A DNA stretch of 64,000 bases from Bacteroidota bacterium (GTDB taxonomy: Bacteria; Bacteroidota; Bacteroidia; Chitinophagales; Chitinophagaceae): positions 1 through 64,000 of the forward strand of contig JABDFX010000004.1 in NCBI GenBank assembly GCA_013286315.1, written 5' to 3'. The position numbers were made by a program, and so were the translations under genes. Position 1 is the first letter of the stretch. Each line of letters opens with the position of its first letter. Shown piece by piece: positions 42,941 through 52,231 of the stretch. The notes beneath the pieces are model-generated. The model was not told where the DNA came from. It ran no database searches and was given only the letters and a program-made list of their open reading frames with translations.

Positions 42941-44419
42941 ATGGAGGATTTAAAAAGAAGAACTTTTATCCGCAATAGCTTCCTGGCAGGAGCCGGAATC
43001 TCACTCACCGTCCCTGAAATATTTAATAAAACAGTATCAAATCTACCCGCCGAATCCGGTGTTCAAAAAAAATCAGGTACCAAAAAAATAGTTGTCGCCG
43101 GTGCTGGCATCAGCGGTTTATGCTGTGCATATGAACTGATAAAGGCAGGGCACGATATGAATGTTCTGGAAGCCAGTGGCCGTCATGGCGGTCATGTTTT
43201 CACCGGCAGGGATGGATTTTCCGATGGACTTTATGCGGACTATGGGGCGGATCATATCACAGATCCGGGATACGAAAAATTCTTTGAATACAGTAAGGAA
43301 TTTAGTCTCACAGTAATACCATACCGTCAGGGGAATGATGGACTGAGTATGATAAAAGGGAAATTTTATTCAGCAGAACAACTCCGCGATCCGGCTATCT
43401 TAAAGTCTTTTGGTTTCAATGACCGGGAAGTTCAATTACTTTCACGGAACGGCTGGTGGGAACTTCAATCATTTTATCTTCAAACTTATATTTCAAAATT
43501 TACCGATCCCTTACAACCATTTGGAGTCGGGCTCGACGACCTGGATAATATTTCCCTTGCTGACCTTTATAAAAAACAGGGAGCGTCCGGAATGGCTCTG
43601 GAATATCTGGGTGGTCATAATACCTCGGCATTATATAAAGTCTGGCGTCTGGCTATTATGGGTTTTCGCGGAATACCACTTTCAGAGGGCAACACATTCC
43701 GGTTGAAAGGCGGCAACCAGGAAATAACCAATGCATTTGCAAAAAAACTGGGCAAACGGGTGCACCTGGGCTCGCCTGTCATTTCGATAAACCAATCTCC
43801 TCAATCCGTTACGGTGAAATACAGGCAATACGGATATGAAGAAGAAAAACAGATCTCTGCTGATTTTCTGGTGAATGCGATTTCAATGCCTGTCTTTAAA
43901 AAAATTGTAGTGACCCCGGCCCTTTCTGCGGAAAAACAATTCGTAGTTGAGAATCTTGCATATACGTCTCATCCGCATTATATTTTCGAGGCCAGTTCAA
44001 AATTCTGGCTGGACGACGGACTGAAGTCTATAAATCTGGAATTTGATGATCCGGATATTCAAGCAACCTGGCAAACAGCTGATGAGGTCGAAACAGAAAG
44101 AGTGATGATAGTCGCCTATGGGCCTTCAGGACTCTCGCCGCAAAGAGTACTGGCCGCTTTCAGAAGATTATATCCCGGTAAACGCGATACCATCGTGCAG
44201 GCATTGACGAAGGACTGGTCAAAGGACAGTTTTGCTCCCACCTGCGAGATGGTTCCATTTCCCGTAGGTCAAATGCGCAAATTCTGGCCGCAAGTATTGA
44301 AGCCGGAAGGAAGGATTTTTTTCATTGGCACCTATGCTGATAATATGAGCCGTGGAATGGAATCCTGTCTCCGTTCAGCCAGGCGCGTTGCCGAAGAAAT
44401 CAACAGTTTGTCAACATAA
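42941..44419 (+). CDS. Tat-type flavin amine oxidase family protein
   Basis: A 492-residue FAD-dependent oxidoreductase. The N-terminus KRRTFIRNSFLAGAGISLT has a twin-arginine pattern, implying folded export. The FAD-binding start is KIVVAGAGISGLCCAYELIK (about 48-67), followed by EASGRHGGHV, and the C-terminal FAD segment is FFIGTYADNMSRGMESCLRS. The amine oxidase superfamily (monoamine/polyamine oxidases, protoporphyrinogen oxidase, desaturases) is broad and substrate cannot be assigned. Position between an exported HMA protein and a cytochrome c suggests a periplasmic redox module. Confidence 0.85.
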   Translation: MEDLKRRTFIRNSFLAGAGISLTVPEIFNKTVSNLPAESGVQKKSGTKKIVVAGAGISGLCCAYELIKAGHDMNVLEASGRHGGHVFTGRDGFSDGLYADYGADHITDPGYEKFFEYSKEFSLTVIPYRQGNDGLSMIKGKFYSAEQLRDPAILKSFGFNDREVQLLSRNGWWELQSFYLQTYISKFTDPLQPFGVGLDDLDNISLADLYKKQGASGMALEYLGGHNTSALYKVWRLAIMGFRGIPLSEGNTFRLKGGNQEITNAFAKKLGKRVHLGSPVISINQSPQSVTVKYRQYGYEEEKQISADFLVNAISMPVFKKIVVTPALSAEKQFVVENLAYTSHPHYIFEASSKFWLDDGLKSINLEFDDPDIQATWQTADEVETERVMIVAYGPSGLSPQRVLAAFRRLYPGKRDTIVQALTKDWSKDSFAPTCEMVPFPVGQMRKFWPQVLKPEGRIFFIGTYADNMSRGMESCLRSARRVAEEINSLST

Positions 44420-44513
44420 TCAAAAAGAAAATAAACGGAATTACTTTAATACGTTTAGGGATTATAACAGATAGAAACAAAAAATTTAGTTTCCAATGAT
44501 TTATTTTTAGTGC

Positions 44514-45215
44514 ATGTTGAAAGGATTACATGCCGGCATGCTGATATTTATTACCCTTATCGGGCAAACGCCTAACCACGCGCCGGTTATCAGGATTTCC
44601 CAACCGGCAAATCATCTGGTTTGTACGTGGGGTAGTCAGGTTCAGTATTCAGTTGACGTGTCAGACACGGAGGACGGTGAATCGAAATATCAGGAAATTC
44701 AACCTGCTGAAGTGCTCGTCAGATTAAAATATGCAGAAAATTCAGCTCAGGCATCCGCTTACCTGAAACAAAAAAAGTTCAATGACACGGTAGGCCTGAT
44801 GCATATGATGGTATCAAATTGTTTTAGCTGTCATGGATTTAAGACTAAATTAGCCGGTCCTTCCCTCCAGGATATCAGTAAGAGATATCCGAATACTTCT
44901 TCTTCACGCGAACAACTGGAAAATCATATTCTAACAGGATCCACCGGTATATGGGGCAAAGAAGTAATGCCTACACATCCGGAATTAAATGCAGAGTTTG
45001 CACAAAAAATGGTTCAGTGGATCTTAACATATGCTAATGATCCCGGATTGAATTATTTTGTGGGGTTACAGGGTGTATTACCATTAAATAAACCGAAAAC
45101 AAACATACACTCCGGAGTTTTTATAGTTACCGCCTTTTATACCGACCACGGAACCGCCGATTTCCCCAATAGAAGAATAACAGGTTCCGCTCAGTCTATA
45201 CTGAAAATGAAATAA
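44514..45215 (+). CDS. exported c-type cytochrome
   Basis: A 233-residue protein with an N-terminal hydrophobic export sequence (LHAGMLIFITLIG). About residues 25-75 form a module like the PKD-like tail of ThuA/sugar dehydrogenases (ISQPANHLVCTWGSQVQYSVDV, EIQPAEVLVRLKY). The cytochrome c domain has the heme site CFSCH near residue 105, LAGPSLQDISKRY, and a distal Met in GKEVMPTHPELN. A C-terminal extension of about 55 residues follows. It would accept or pass electrons in the periplasm, plausibly from the preceding flavoprotein. Confidence 0.87.
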   Translation: MLKGLHAGMLIFITLIGQTPNHAPVIRISQPANHLVCTWGSQVQYSVDVSDTEDGESKYQEIQPAEVLVRLKYAENSAQASAYLKQKKFNDTVGLMHMMVSNCFSCHGFKTKLAGPSLQDISKRYPNTSSSREQLENHILTGSTGIWGKEVMPTHPELNAEFAQKMVQWILTYANDPGLNYFVGLQGVLPLNKPKTNIHSGVFIVTAFYTDHGTADFPNRRITGSAQSILKMK

Positions 45216-45230
45216 CAATCCTGGTCGTAA

Positions 45231-46259
45231 TTAATATTTAACGTCGACAGAATATTTTCCTTCACCAAGACCGAGTTCCGCAGACGCTGCATTGCTGATA
45301 CGAATGAGAAGGCCGGCACTTTCCTTCATGTCAGGAAGTTGTCCGAGAACCTTTGCATAAACCGTTTTTCCATTGGTCGCTGTAACCCTGATAATTGATC
45401 CGACGGTTATGCCATTCATCAAAGCGTAATATTTTCCGTCGGTCCATCCACTCGTGCTTTTAAAGGTTCCGGCCATACCGGAAGCTGATTTCCCGGCACC
45501 GGTATAATCGATGCTGAAGAAACCACCATTGCTATGTGTAACAGCATAATTGTTCATCCTTTCCGGAGGATTGTTCACAGGAATTGCTGTGGTCGTGGGT
45601 GTGGTTGTGTTGGGGACAGTTGAAACTGCTGGTTTGGCCGGGGGTTGTGAGATAGTAGCTGTTGGACTCGTCTGAGTCGATTTACTACCTGTCTGGACTA
45701 AAGCGGGATTGGAAGTCTTCAATGTTTTGACCTGTTCATCGGCCGTGGCCGGACTGGTTACGGGATTTGTTGATATTCCCATAGCCAATGGTGAAAGATC
45801 TGTTTTCACTTTCAGATATCCGACAATTAAAACGGTTCCTTTTTTTACATCGTCCCGTTTAATCTTGTTCCATCTTTCAAGACTTGTTACCGGCACGTCG
45901 TTGTATATTGAACTGATCTTATACATCCATTCTTTGTCACCTACCTCGTGATATACCGGAATAAGAGACTCATTGGTGGTTTTCAACTGTTTTTGATCAA
46001 AATTGCCTGAAGTAAGCGGAATATTGAGAACTGTTGCTACTTCTAAAGGTTTATCGAAATTCATATTGTTAAAACTGGCGATATCGTGCGGAGGGCAATT
46101 GAACAAACGACCGATACTATACCAGTTTTCTTTTGCTACCACCGTATGCGTCAGGTAGAATTTGCCTTGGGTTCCTTCTATTTTAAGCTGGGGACTCTGG
46201 GAATATCCGTTTGAAACTGCACAAATCAGGCAAAATATAAGGGCTCTCCTGTTTTTCAT
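45231..46259 (-). CDS. LysM and RlpA-like (DPBB) cell-wall protein
   Basis: A 342-residue exported protein: signal peptide (MKNRRALIFCLICAVSNGYS), a LysM-like region (YLTHTVVAKENWYSIGRLFN, about 34-75) with a second, weaker copy near 105-150, a Thr/Pro-rich low-complexity linker (about 185-235), and a C-terminal RlpA-like double-psi beta barrel (GGFFSIDYTGAGKSASGMAGTF region to IRISNAASAELGLGEG). RlpA proteins bind or cleave denuded peptidoglycan at the septum. The catalytic Asp/His pattern is not obvious here, so binding only is possible. Convergent with the cytochrome gene. Confidence 0.85.
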   Translation of the reverse strand: MKNRRALIFCLICAVSNGYSQSPQLKIEGTQGKFYLTHTVVAKENWYSIGRLFNCPPHDIASFNNMNFDKPLEVATVLNIPLTSGNFDQKQLKTTNESLIPVYHEVGDKEWMYKISSIYNDVPVTSLERWNKIKRDDVKKGTVLIVGYLKVKTDLSPLAMGISTNPVTSPATADEQVKTLKTSNPALVQTGSKSTQTSPTATISQPPAKPAVSTVPNTTTPTTTAIPVNNPPERMNNYAVTHSNGGFFSIDYTGAGKSASGMAGTFKSTSGWTDGKYYALMNGITVGSIIRVTATNGKTVYAKVLGQLPDMKESAGLLIRISNAASAELGLGEGKYSVDVKY

Positions 46260-46323
46260 TTCAGGTATTTATGGATGAACGCAAAGATGCTTAATAATCT
46301 TGCAAATGAAATATTAAAAAAAA

Positions 46324-47760
46324 CTATTGCCTGATCCTCCATGACTTAGGATAGTAGTTATTCATTCTTTTATCCAGTAACTTAACCCAACCTAAACGCT
46401 GTCCCTGGAAGCAAACCGTATGCCAGCCCTTTGCCGGCAAATGGGTATTAAATGGATTGCCCCGCAGGAAATCAAGCGCGTCTGATTTTGACACATGCAA
46501 TGCAGGGGAATCATACCGCAGGAAATTCGCCAGAGCCAGTTCATGATCAGGAATCCAGTCACGTTCTCCTGCTTTTCCAACTCTGACACCAGCTTTCTTC
46601 AAATAGAGATTATTTTTCAATAATTCGAGGTCGCTCATTAAGTCAGGCATCAAAGCATGTATTGAGTCCTCAATAGATATATATTCCAACGTATCCGGAC
46701 AAATCCATTCGCCGATTTGCTTTTCAGCGGATTTGGAAATAGCCAAGGAATTCTTACCTGATTTAGTCGCCCGGCCATGTTTTGCCTGGTTACCGATCGA
46801 ATATTGATTTGATTTCTCTGTAACGGCAGTTTGTTTTTTTTGTATAACGGAAAGGAAAAATCCCTCCCCTGAAAGTTTATACGGATAAAACCGGTAACCA
46901 AATGCCTGTGCGAAGTCAGATTGGGTTTCGATGATATTCCAAAGAGGATCCGGAGTCAGGGCAACCGTTTTACAGGAATACTGATTGAAAAGAAAATCCA
47001 GTATATCTTCATTTTCTTCCTTCGAATATGAACAGGTGGAATATATCAAGAATCCATCTTCTTTCAGGCAATCCCATACATCTGACAGGATGCGCTGTTG
47101 CCGCTGATTGCAAAGTTTTACCAATTCCGTGCTCCAGGAGGAAGCGGCTTCAGGATCCTTTCTGTATAATCCACTCCCACTGCAGGGCGCATCAATCAGA
47201 ATTATATCGAAAAAGCCCGGGATTCTTCTGAAGTGTGACGGATCATTATTGGATACAAAACCATTTGCCCTGCCCCATTTAGTCAAATTCTGGGTTAAAA
47301 CCGGAACACGTGTTTTAATTACTTCATTACTGAGTAAAAGAGATTCCTGTGAAATCAGAGATTGTATCAATGTGGATTTACCACCAGGCGCGGCACACAA
47401 ATCAAGAACCTTTAATTTATGACGCAGATCAGCAATATGTTTTAAAGCAAACGAAACAAACATTCCGGATGCTTCCTGCACATAATAGGCTCCTGCATGA
47501 AACAAAGGATCCAGTGTAAAGGAAGGACGGCTTCTAAGATAATAGGCATCCGAAGCCCAGGGAACTTTGCCTGCCAATCCAAACGGAGGATATGCTTTTT
47601 CAGTGGACCATATATCGTTACGGAGAATGGGTTTTTCAATATTCAGATGAACCGAAACCAGTTGTTCTCCGGAATCATGAATATGCTGAAAAGCATCTGA
47701 ATCAAAATGATCCATCTTTTTCAATGAATTGACTAATCCCAATGGTAAATATGAATCCAA
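46324..47760 (-). CDS. RsmB/NOP2-type rRNA (cytosine-C5) methyltransferase
   Basis: A 478-residue SAM-dependent RNA m5C methyltransferase. The SAM site is VLDLCAAPGGKSTLIQSL (about 116-133); catalytic cysteines lie in DAPCSGSGLYRKDP and STCSYSKEENED (releasing and nucleophilic Cys). A C-terminal region of about 170 residues after about 305 (PSWRIRQ end) resembles the PUA/FAU-like domain of RsmF/YebU. The likely target is 16S rRNA C1407 or a neighbouring C, but specificity is inferred. It is the last gene of the thyA-folA-methyltransferase set, 12 bases downstream. Confidence 0.93.
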   Translation of the reverse strand: MDSYLPLGLVNSLKKMDHFDSDAFQHIHDSGEQLVSVHLNIEKPILRNDIWSTEKAYPPFGLAGKVPWASDAYYLRSRPSFTLDPLFHAGAYYVQEASGMFVSFALKHIADLRHKLKVLDLCAAPGGKSTLIQSLISQESLLLSNEVIKTRVPVLTQNLTKWGRANGFVSNNDPSHFRRIPGFFDIILIDAPCSGSGLYRKDPEAASSWSTELVKLCNQRQQRILSDVWDCLKEDGFLIYSTCSYSKEENEDILDFLFNQYSCKTVALTPDPLWNIIETQSDFAQAFGYRFYPYKLSGEGFFLSVIQKKQTAVTEKSNQYSIGNQAKHGRATKSGKNSLAISKSAEKQIGEWICPDTLEYISIEDSIHALMPDLMSDLELLKNNLYLKKAGVRVGKAGERDWIPDHELALANFLRYDSPALHVSKSDALDFLRGNPFNTHLPAKGWHTVCFQGQRLGWVKLLDKRMNNYYPKSWRIRQ

Positions 47761-47772
47761 TGATTTTATAGT

Positions 47773-48570
47773 TCAAAAACGGATTACGAATTGTTGTTTT
47801 ACTTTGAATTCGTTGCGAAAAAATACAAGTCCCGCGGAAAAGATATCGATACTCATTTTAACGCGCGGATCTGCCTGGATTGTTTCCCAGGCTTCTTCCA
47901 TCTCGCGGCTCCAGTGAATATCATGAATGATGATGAGTGAGGAATCTGAAATCCTGTTCAGGAATTTTTCAAAGTATTCAAGCACGGGTTTTTTTCGATG
48001 ATTGCCATCGATAAAAACCATGTCTGGCGTAGGATTCAATTCGATTTGCTCCGGCAAAGTTGTTTCAAAGTCTCCTGTCGACTGCGTGATGTTGCTGAGT
48101 TTTAATTTTTGGAAGTTCTCATGGGCAATACCAGCAATAGCGGGGGACCCTTCCATGGTTACAACCCGTGAAGCAGCATCGGCAGAGGCGAGATACGCGG
48201 TAGAGATTCCAAGAGAACTCCCCAGTTCCATGATCAACCGGGCGCGATAGAAATTAGCAAGACGAAATAATAACCTACCGAATTTCTGATCAGAAACGAC
48301 ATTGCGTGCAATCTCAGAAATTTTTTTTTTCGAATGTGTCTTTTTCTTTGAACCGGCACCCAGATCATGTATATCCAAAACCCTATGATCCTGCAACATG
48401 TTTTTCTTGACGGTTTCAATTAGTTTGTAAGCATAATAGTCACGATCGTCATTGAATACTTCCCTGATTAACTCGTAAACAAAGGGCGAATGGATACCAT
48501 GGCCCTTGCCGCTGGAAGCGAGCGCATAATATTGAAACCACTTAAGTGCAAGTTGAGATTTTGAATACAT
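47773..48570 (-). CDS. class I SAM-dependent methyltransferase
   Basis: A 265-residue protein with a Rossmann methyltransferase fold (LIMELGSSLGISTAYLASAD, then VVTMEGSPAIAGIA, and MVFIDGNHRKKPVLEYFEKF), in the style of O-methyltransferases of the caffeoyl-CoA family. The N-terminus GKGHGIHSPFVYELIREVF is typical of a Bacteroidota-specific group. The substrate is unknown. Placed 6 bases after folA and 12 bases before the rRNA methyltransferase, in one probable operon. Confidence 0.88.
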   Translation of the reverse strand: MYSKSQLALKWFQYYALASSGKGHGIHSPFVYELIREVFNDDRDYYAYKLIETVKKNMLQDHRVLDIHDLGAGSKKKTHSKKKISEIARNVVSDQKFGRLLFRLANFYRARLIMELGSSLGISTAYLASADAASRVVTMEGSPAIAGIAHENFQKLKLSNITQSTGDFETTLPEQIELNPTPDMVFIDGNHRKKPVLEYFEKFLNRISDSSLIIIHDIHWSREMEEAWETIQADPRVKMSIDIFSAGLVFFRNEFKVKQQFVIRF

Positions 48571-48576
48571 GTGTCC

Positions 48577-49101
48577 TTACCCGGTATGTTCCGGAATCGA
48601 TTTTATTTTTTTCCAGGTCTGAAAGTCCATGTCATATGCATGCTTTTGATCCGCAGTCACTTTTTTCGAATAGGTCATATGAAAGACGTCAGTAGGTATC
48701 TCGGGAAAAAAGGCATCGCCTTCCAAAAATGCAAATACCCTTGTCATATATATGGTATCGCATATTAAAATGGATTCTTTATAAATCTGTCCGCCACCTC
48801 CGATAAAGACTTCTTTTGCATCCATTTTTTTTGCCAGCTCAATGGCTTTTGTCAAACTGTCTGTATGCTGAACCTCCGGGTTTCCTGATGTATACCCTGG
48901 TCTGCGGCTGACTACAATATTAAATCTGCCGGGCAAAGGTTTGTTTCCCAATGCTTCGAAAGTCTTTCTTCCCATGATAATGGGAAGTCCCCAGGTGGTG
49001 TTTTTGAAAAACCGCATATCCTCAGGCAGATTCCATAGCATCTGTTTATTTTTCCCGATGGCATTGTTTTCAGATGCGGCAACGATGATGGATAGCTTCA
49101 T
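48577..49101 (-). CDS. folA: dihydrofolate reductase
   Basis: A 174-residue DHFR reducing dihydrofolate with NADPH. Features: LSIIVAASENNAIGKNKQML (Met20-loop region), LPEDMRFFKN with the active-site acidic residue, IIMGRKTFEALG, and EVFIGGGGQIYKES. Ten bases downstream of thyA, whose reaction produces the dihydrofolate this enzyme recycles. Confidence 0.97.
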   Translation of the reverse strand: MKLSIIVAASENNAIGKNKQMLWNLPEDMRFFKNTTWGLPIIMGRKTFEALGNKPLPGRFNIVVSRRPGYTSGNPEVQHTDSLTKAIELAKKMDAKEVFIGGGGQIYKESILICDTIYMTRVFAFLEGDAFFPEIPTDVFHMTYSKKVTADQKHAYDMDFQTWKKIKSIPEHTG

Positions 49102-49111
49102 AATGATTCAT

Positions 49112-49927
49112 TTATACAGCTACCTGGGCTTTAATCGACGGATGAGGATTGTAATTTTCCAAGCTGAAATCTTCAAACCGGAAATCAAATATATTTTTTA
49201 CTACCGGGTTCAGTTTCATTTGGGGTAAGAGATTGGGGGTCCTGGTCAATTGGAGCGCGGCCTGTTCGCGATGATTATTGTACAGGTGAACGTCGCCGAA
49301 ACTATGTATAAATTCTCCGGGATCCAGGTTGGTTACCTGGGCAATCATCAGGGTTAGTAAAGCATAAGATGCAATATTAAATGGAACGCCCAGGAAAACA
49401 TCCGCACTGCGTTGGTACAACTGGCAGCTTAATCGCCTGCGAACACCTTCGCGCTCCGGGGGGGCTACATAGAATTGAAATAATACATGACATGGCATCA
49501 GCGCCATTTGAGATAATTCCGCAACATTCCAGGTGCTGACAATTAACCGCCGGCTATCCGGATTCGCCTTTATCTGTTGAATCAAATCGCTGATCTGATC
49601 AATCTGTTTTCCATCTGCACCCGACCAGCTTCTCCATTGTTTGCCGTACACAGGTCCCAGATCGCCGTTTGAATTTGCCCATTCATCCCATATCCGAACT
49701 CCGTGCTCATTTAAATAAGCAATATTGCTGTCTCCTTTCAGGAACCAAAGCAGCTCATAAATAATGCTTTTCAGATGAAGTTTTTTTGTGGTGACCAGCG
49801 GGAATCCCTTTGTCAAATCAAATCGCATTTGATAACCAAAACAACTTTGGGTACCAGTGCCCGTTCTATCGCTTTTTTCAATGCCCTGTTCAGTCACGTG
49901 GCGAAGTAAATCCAGGTATTGCTTCAT
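49112..49927 (-). CDS. thyA: thymidylate synthase
   Basis: A 271-residue folate-dependent thymidylate synthase forming dTMP from dUMP. Features: [28 protein letters not shown], catalytic Cys in [33 protein letters not shown], and the C-terminal [10 protein letters not shown]. First gene of thyA-folA-methyltransferase-rRNA methyltransferase. Normal length for the ThyA family. Confidence 0.98.
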   Translation of the reverse strand: MKQYLDLLRHVTEQGIEKSDRTGTGTQSCFGYQMRFDLTKGFPLVTTKKLHLKSIIYELLWFLKGDSNIAYLNEHGVRIWDEWANSNGDLGPVYGKQWRSWSGADGKQIDQISDLIQQIKANPDSRRLIVSTWNVAELSQMALMPCHVLFQFYVAPPEREGVRRRLSCQLYQRSADVFLGVPFNIASYALLTLMIAQVTNLDPGEFIHSFGDVHLYNNHREQAALQLTRTPNLLPQMKLNPVVKNIFDFRFEDFSLENYNPHPSIKAQVAV

Positions 49928-50062
49928 ACGTGCAATTTACAGAAGTTCTGAAGTCTTATCAATCTGTTAACGATTCTGACATTTACCGCCTGAATAAACG
50001 GTGTATAACTTGTCAGCTCTGGCATGCGATTGGTAACTCCTATTTATTAAACTTCGAAGATT

Positions 50063-50437
50063 ATGAAACAATATGCAGCAGTCAGCGCTTTTCTTCTGGT
50101 AACATTGTTCACATCTGTCAGTGGTTTTGCCCAGGCCGGAGATCCAGCTGCCCGTGCAGCACAAATGAAACAAAAATTGATTACCGAACTGAAAATGACC
50201 GATGTGCAGGCCGATTCAGTGGTTGCTATTAACGCGTCATACAGACCACAGATGCGTGAAATTTTCCAGGATCAAACACTTAGCGAGGATGATAAAAAGG
50301 CGAAAATGAAAGCCATAACTGATCAGGCTGACAAGAGAATTCAACCCGTGCTGGGAGATCCGCTTTTCAAACAATATCAGGAATGGAGAGCGAGAAACAT
50401 GCAACAAATGCGGGCTGGTAAAGCAGGAAATAGTTAA
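50063..50437 (+). CDS. small periplasmic helical protein (Spy/CpxP-like)
   Basis: A 124-residue product with a signal peptide (ending GFAQ, about 24) and an all-helical mature part rich in Lys/Asp/Gln (MKQKLITELKMTDVQADSVV, then DDKKAKMKAITDQADKRI). The pattern of short amphipathic helices with an LTE/LKMTxxQ-like motif resembles Spy/CpxP periplasmic chaperones or the DUF-type small proteins common in this phylum. Divergent from thyA and convergent with glnS. Function unknown. Confidence 0.72.
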   Translation: MKQYAAVSAFLLVTLFTSVSGFAQAGDPAARAAQMKQKLITELKMTDVQADSVVAINASYRPQMREIFQDQTLSEDDKKAKMKAITDQADKRIQPVLGDPLFKQYQEWRARNMQQMRAGKAGNS

Positions 50438-50460
50438 CGGCGAGCTATTATCCAGGGTCA

Positions 50461-52137
50461 TTAACTTTTTTTGACTTCCTTGGCCCACCCGTCTTTCAAA
50501 CCAACAGTCCTGTTAAATACCAGTTTCTGAGGACTGCTTTCTTTGTCAAGGCAAAAATATCCTTTACGGAGGAACTGGAAGCGATCATCCGGCCTGGCGG
50601 CGTCAAGAGAGGGTTCTGCCATGGCCGTTTTCAAAATTTCCAGTGAGCCAGGATGAATGTATTCTTTGAAATCTCTTTCTTCGGCTGCGGGATTTTCAAC
50701 TCTGAACAATCGGTCATATAAACGAAGTTCAACAGGAATAGCATGGGTCTTGCTGACCCAATGTAACGTGCCCTGCACTTTTAGACCTGAGGCATCTGTA
50801 CCGCTTTTACTTTCCGGCAGATAACTGCAACGGAGCTCGATAATTTTACCTTCATTATCCTTTATGACTTCGTCACACTGAATGATATAGGCGCTTTTAA
50901 GCCTTACTCTTTTCCCCGGCGCGAGTCTGAAAAACTTCTTAGGCGGATTCTCCATGAAGTCCTCCTGTTCGATATACAATTCTCTGCTGAACGGCAACGG
51001 ACGACTTCCACTTTTTTCAGATCCTTCCGGATAATCTTCGGAAATGAGGGTCTCTACCTGATCCGGGTAATTCGTTATGATCACTTTGAGCGGATCGAAG
51101 ACGACCATTTTTCTCATCGCGCGCTGATTCAGATCTTCACGCAGACAAAATTCTAACAGCGAGACGTCGATCAGAGTATCTCTTTTTTGTACCCCGATCC
51201 GGTCGGCAAAACTTCGGATGCTCTCAGGAGTATATCCGCGGCGACGAAGTCCCGAAATGGTTGGCATCCGGGGATCGTCCCAAGATTGCACAAAGCCTTC
51301 TTCAACAAGTTGCAACAATTTTCGCTTGCTCATGATCGTAAAAGTAAGATTCAGGCGGGCGAACTCGTATTGATGGGAAGGGAAGATTTCCAGTTTCTCT
51401 ATAAACCAGTCATACAAAGGGCGGTGTGACACGAATTCCAGCGTGCAAATCGAATGCGTAATTTTTTCTATGGCATCACTTTGACCATGTGCAAAATCGT
51501 ACATCGGGTAAATACACCAGGTATTACCCGTGCGGTGATGATGCGCTTTTTTAATCCTGTACATAATCGGGTCGCGCATGTGCATATTGGACGATGCCAT
51601 ATCGATCTTTGCCCGTAACACTTTTTCGCCGTCACCATATTTACCTGCTCTCATTTCGCTGAAGTACTGAATATTTTCAGCAATGGTTCTGCCGCGAAAT
51701 TTATTTGCGACACCAGGTTCGGTAGGCGTTCCCTTTTGAATTGCGATTTCTTCACTCGTACTGTCATCAACATAAGCCAGTCCCTTTTCAATGAGTTTTA
51801 GTGCAAATTGATAAAGCTGTTCGAAATAGTCAGAAGCATACAAAACCAATTCCGGACTAAATCCCAACCATTTTACATCTTTGATGATACTTTCTACATA
51901 TTCTGTTTCCTCTTTTGAAGGATTTGTATCGTCAAAACGCAGGTTGGTTTTCCCCCCGTATTTTTGAGCCAGTCCGAAATTCAGGCAAATTGATTTTGCA
52001 TGACCGATATGCAGATGACCATTCGGTTCCGGTGGAAAACGGGTGAGGATCGTTTTGTATTTGCCTTGTTTCAGGTCTTCCTCAACAATTTCCTCCAAAA
52101 AATTTAATGATTTCTCTTCTGCTTGTATTTCCGCCAT
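50461..52137 (-). CDS. glnS: glutamine--tRNA ligase
   Basis: A 558-residue class I synthetase charging tRNA-Gln. HIGH motif in FPPEPNGHLHIGHAKSICLN (about 34-53), FDDTNPSKEE, the KMSKS-equivalent MSKRKL, and the C-terminal anticodon-binding beta barrels. Its presence means the organism need not rely solely on the GatCAB transamidation path for Gln-tRNA. It has a TAATTTTG promoter box and is separated from yggS by an octamer repeat. Confidence 0.98.
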   Translation of the reverse strand: MAEIQAEEKSLNFLEEIVEEDLKQGKYKTILTRFPPEPNGHLHIGHAKSICLNFGLAQKYGGKTNLRFDDTNPSKEETEYVESIIKDVKWLGFSPELVLYASDYFEQLYQFALKLIEKGLAYVDDSTSEEIAIQKGTPTEPGVANKFRGRTIAENIQYFSEMRAGKYGDGEKVLRAKIDMASSNMHMRDPIMYRIKKAHHHRTGNTWCIYPMYDFAHGQSDAIEKITHSICTLEFVSHRPLYDWFIEKLEIFPSHQYEFARLNLTFTIMSKRKLLQLVEEGFVQSWDDPRMPTISGLRRRGYTPESIRSFADRIGVQKRDTLIDVSLLEFCLREDLNQRAMRKMVVFDPLKVIITNYPDQVETLISEDYPEGSEKSGSRPLPFSRELYIEQEDFMENPPKKFFRLAPGKRVRLKSAYIIQCDEVIKDNEGKIIELRCSYLPESKSGTDASGLKVQGTLHWVSKTHAIPVELRLYDRLFRVENPAAEERDFKEYIHPGSLEILKTAMAEPSLDAARPDDRFQFLRKGYFCLDKESSPQKLVFNRTVGLKDGWAKEVKKS

Positions 52138-52157
52138 ATTGATCCTATATCAGGGTG

Positions 52158-52165
52158 CAAAATTA
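52158..52165 (-). promoter_or_regulatory. TAATTTTG -7 promoter box for glnS
   Basis: Minus-strand TAATTTTGC, identical to the boxes before thrS and the ABC-F gene, ending 21 bases before the glnS ATG. Confidence 0.55.
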
Positions 52166-52192
52166 ATTCTTATAAGCCCAAATCCCAAAGTC

Positions 52193-52224
52193 ACTTCCAT
52201 ACTTCCAGTCTTCCGGTGTTCCAC
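52193..52224. repeat. octamer repeat, single arm (ACTTCCAT type)
   Basis: Units ACTTCCAT, ACTTCCAG, TCTTCCGG, TGTTCCAC in 8-base register between the yggS stop and the glnS promoter. No inverted arm is present here. Confidence 0.8.
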
Positions 52225-52231
52225 ACTTGTT

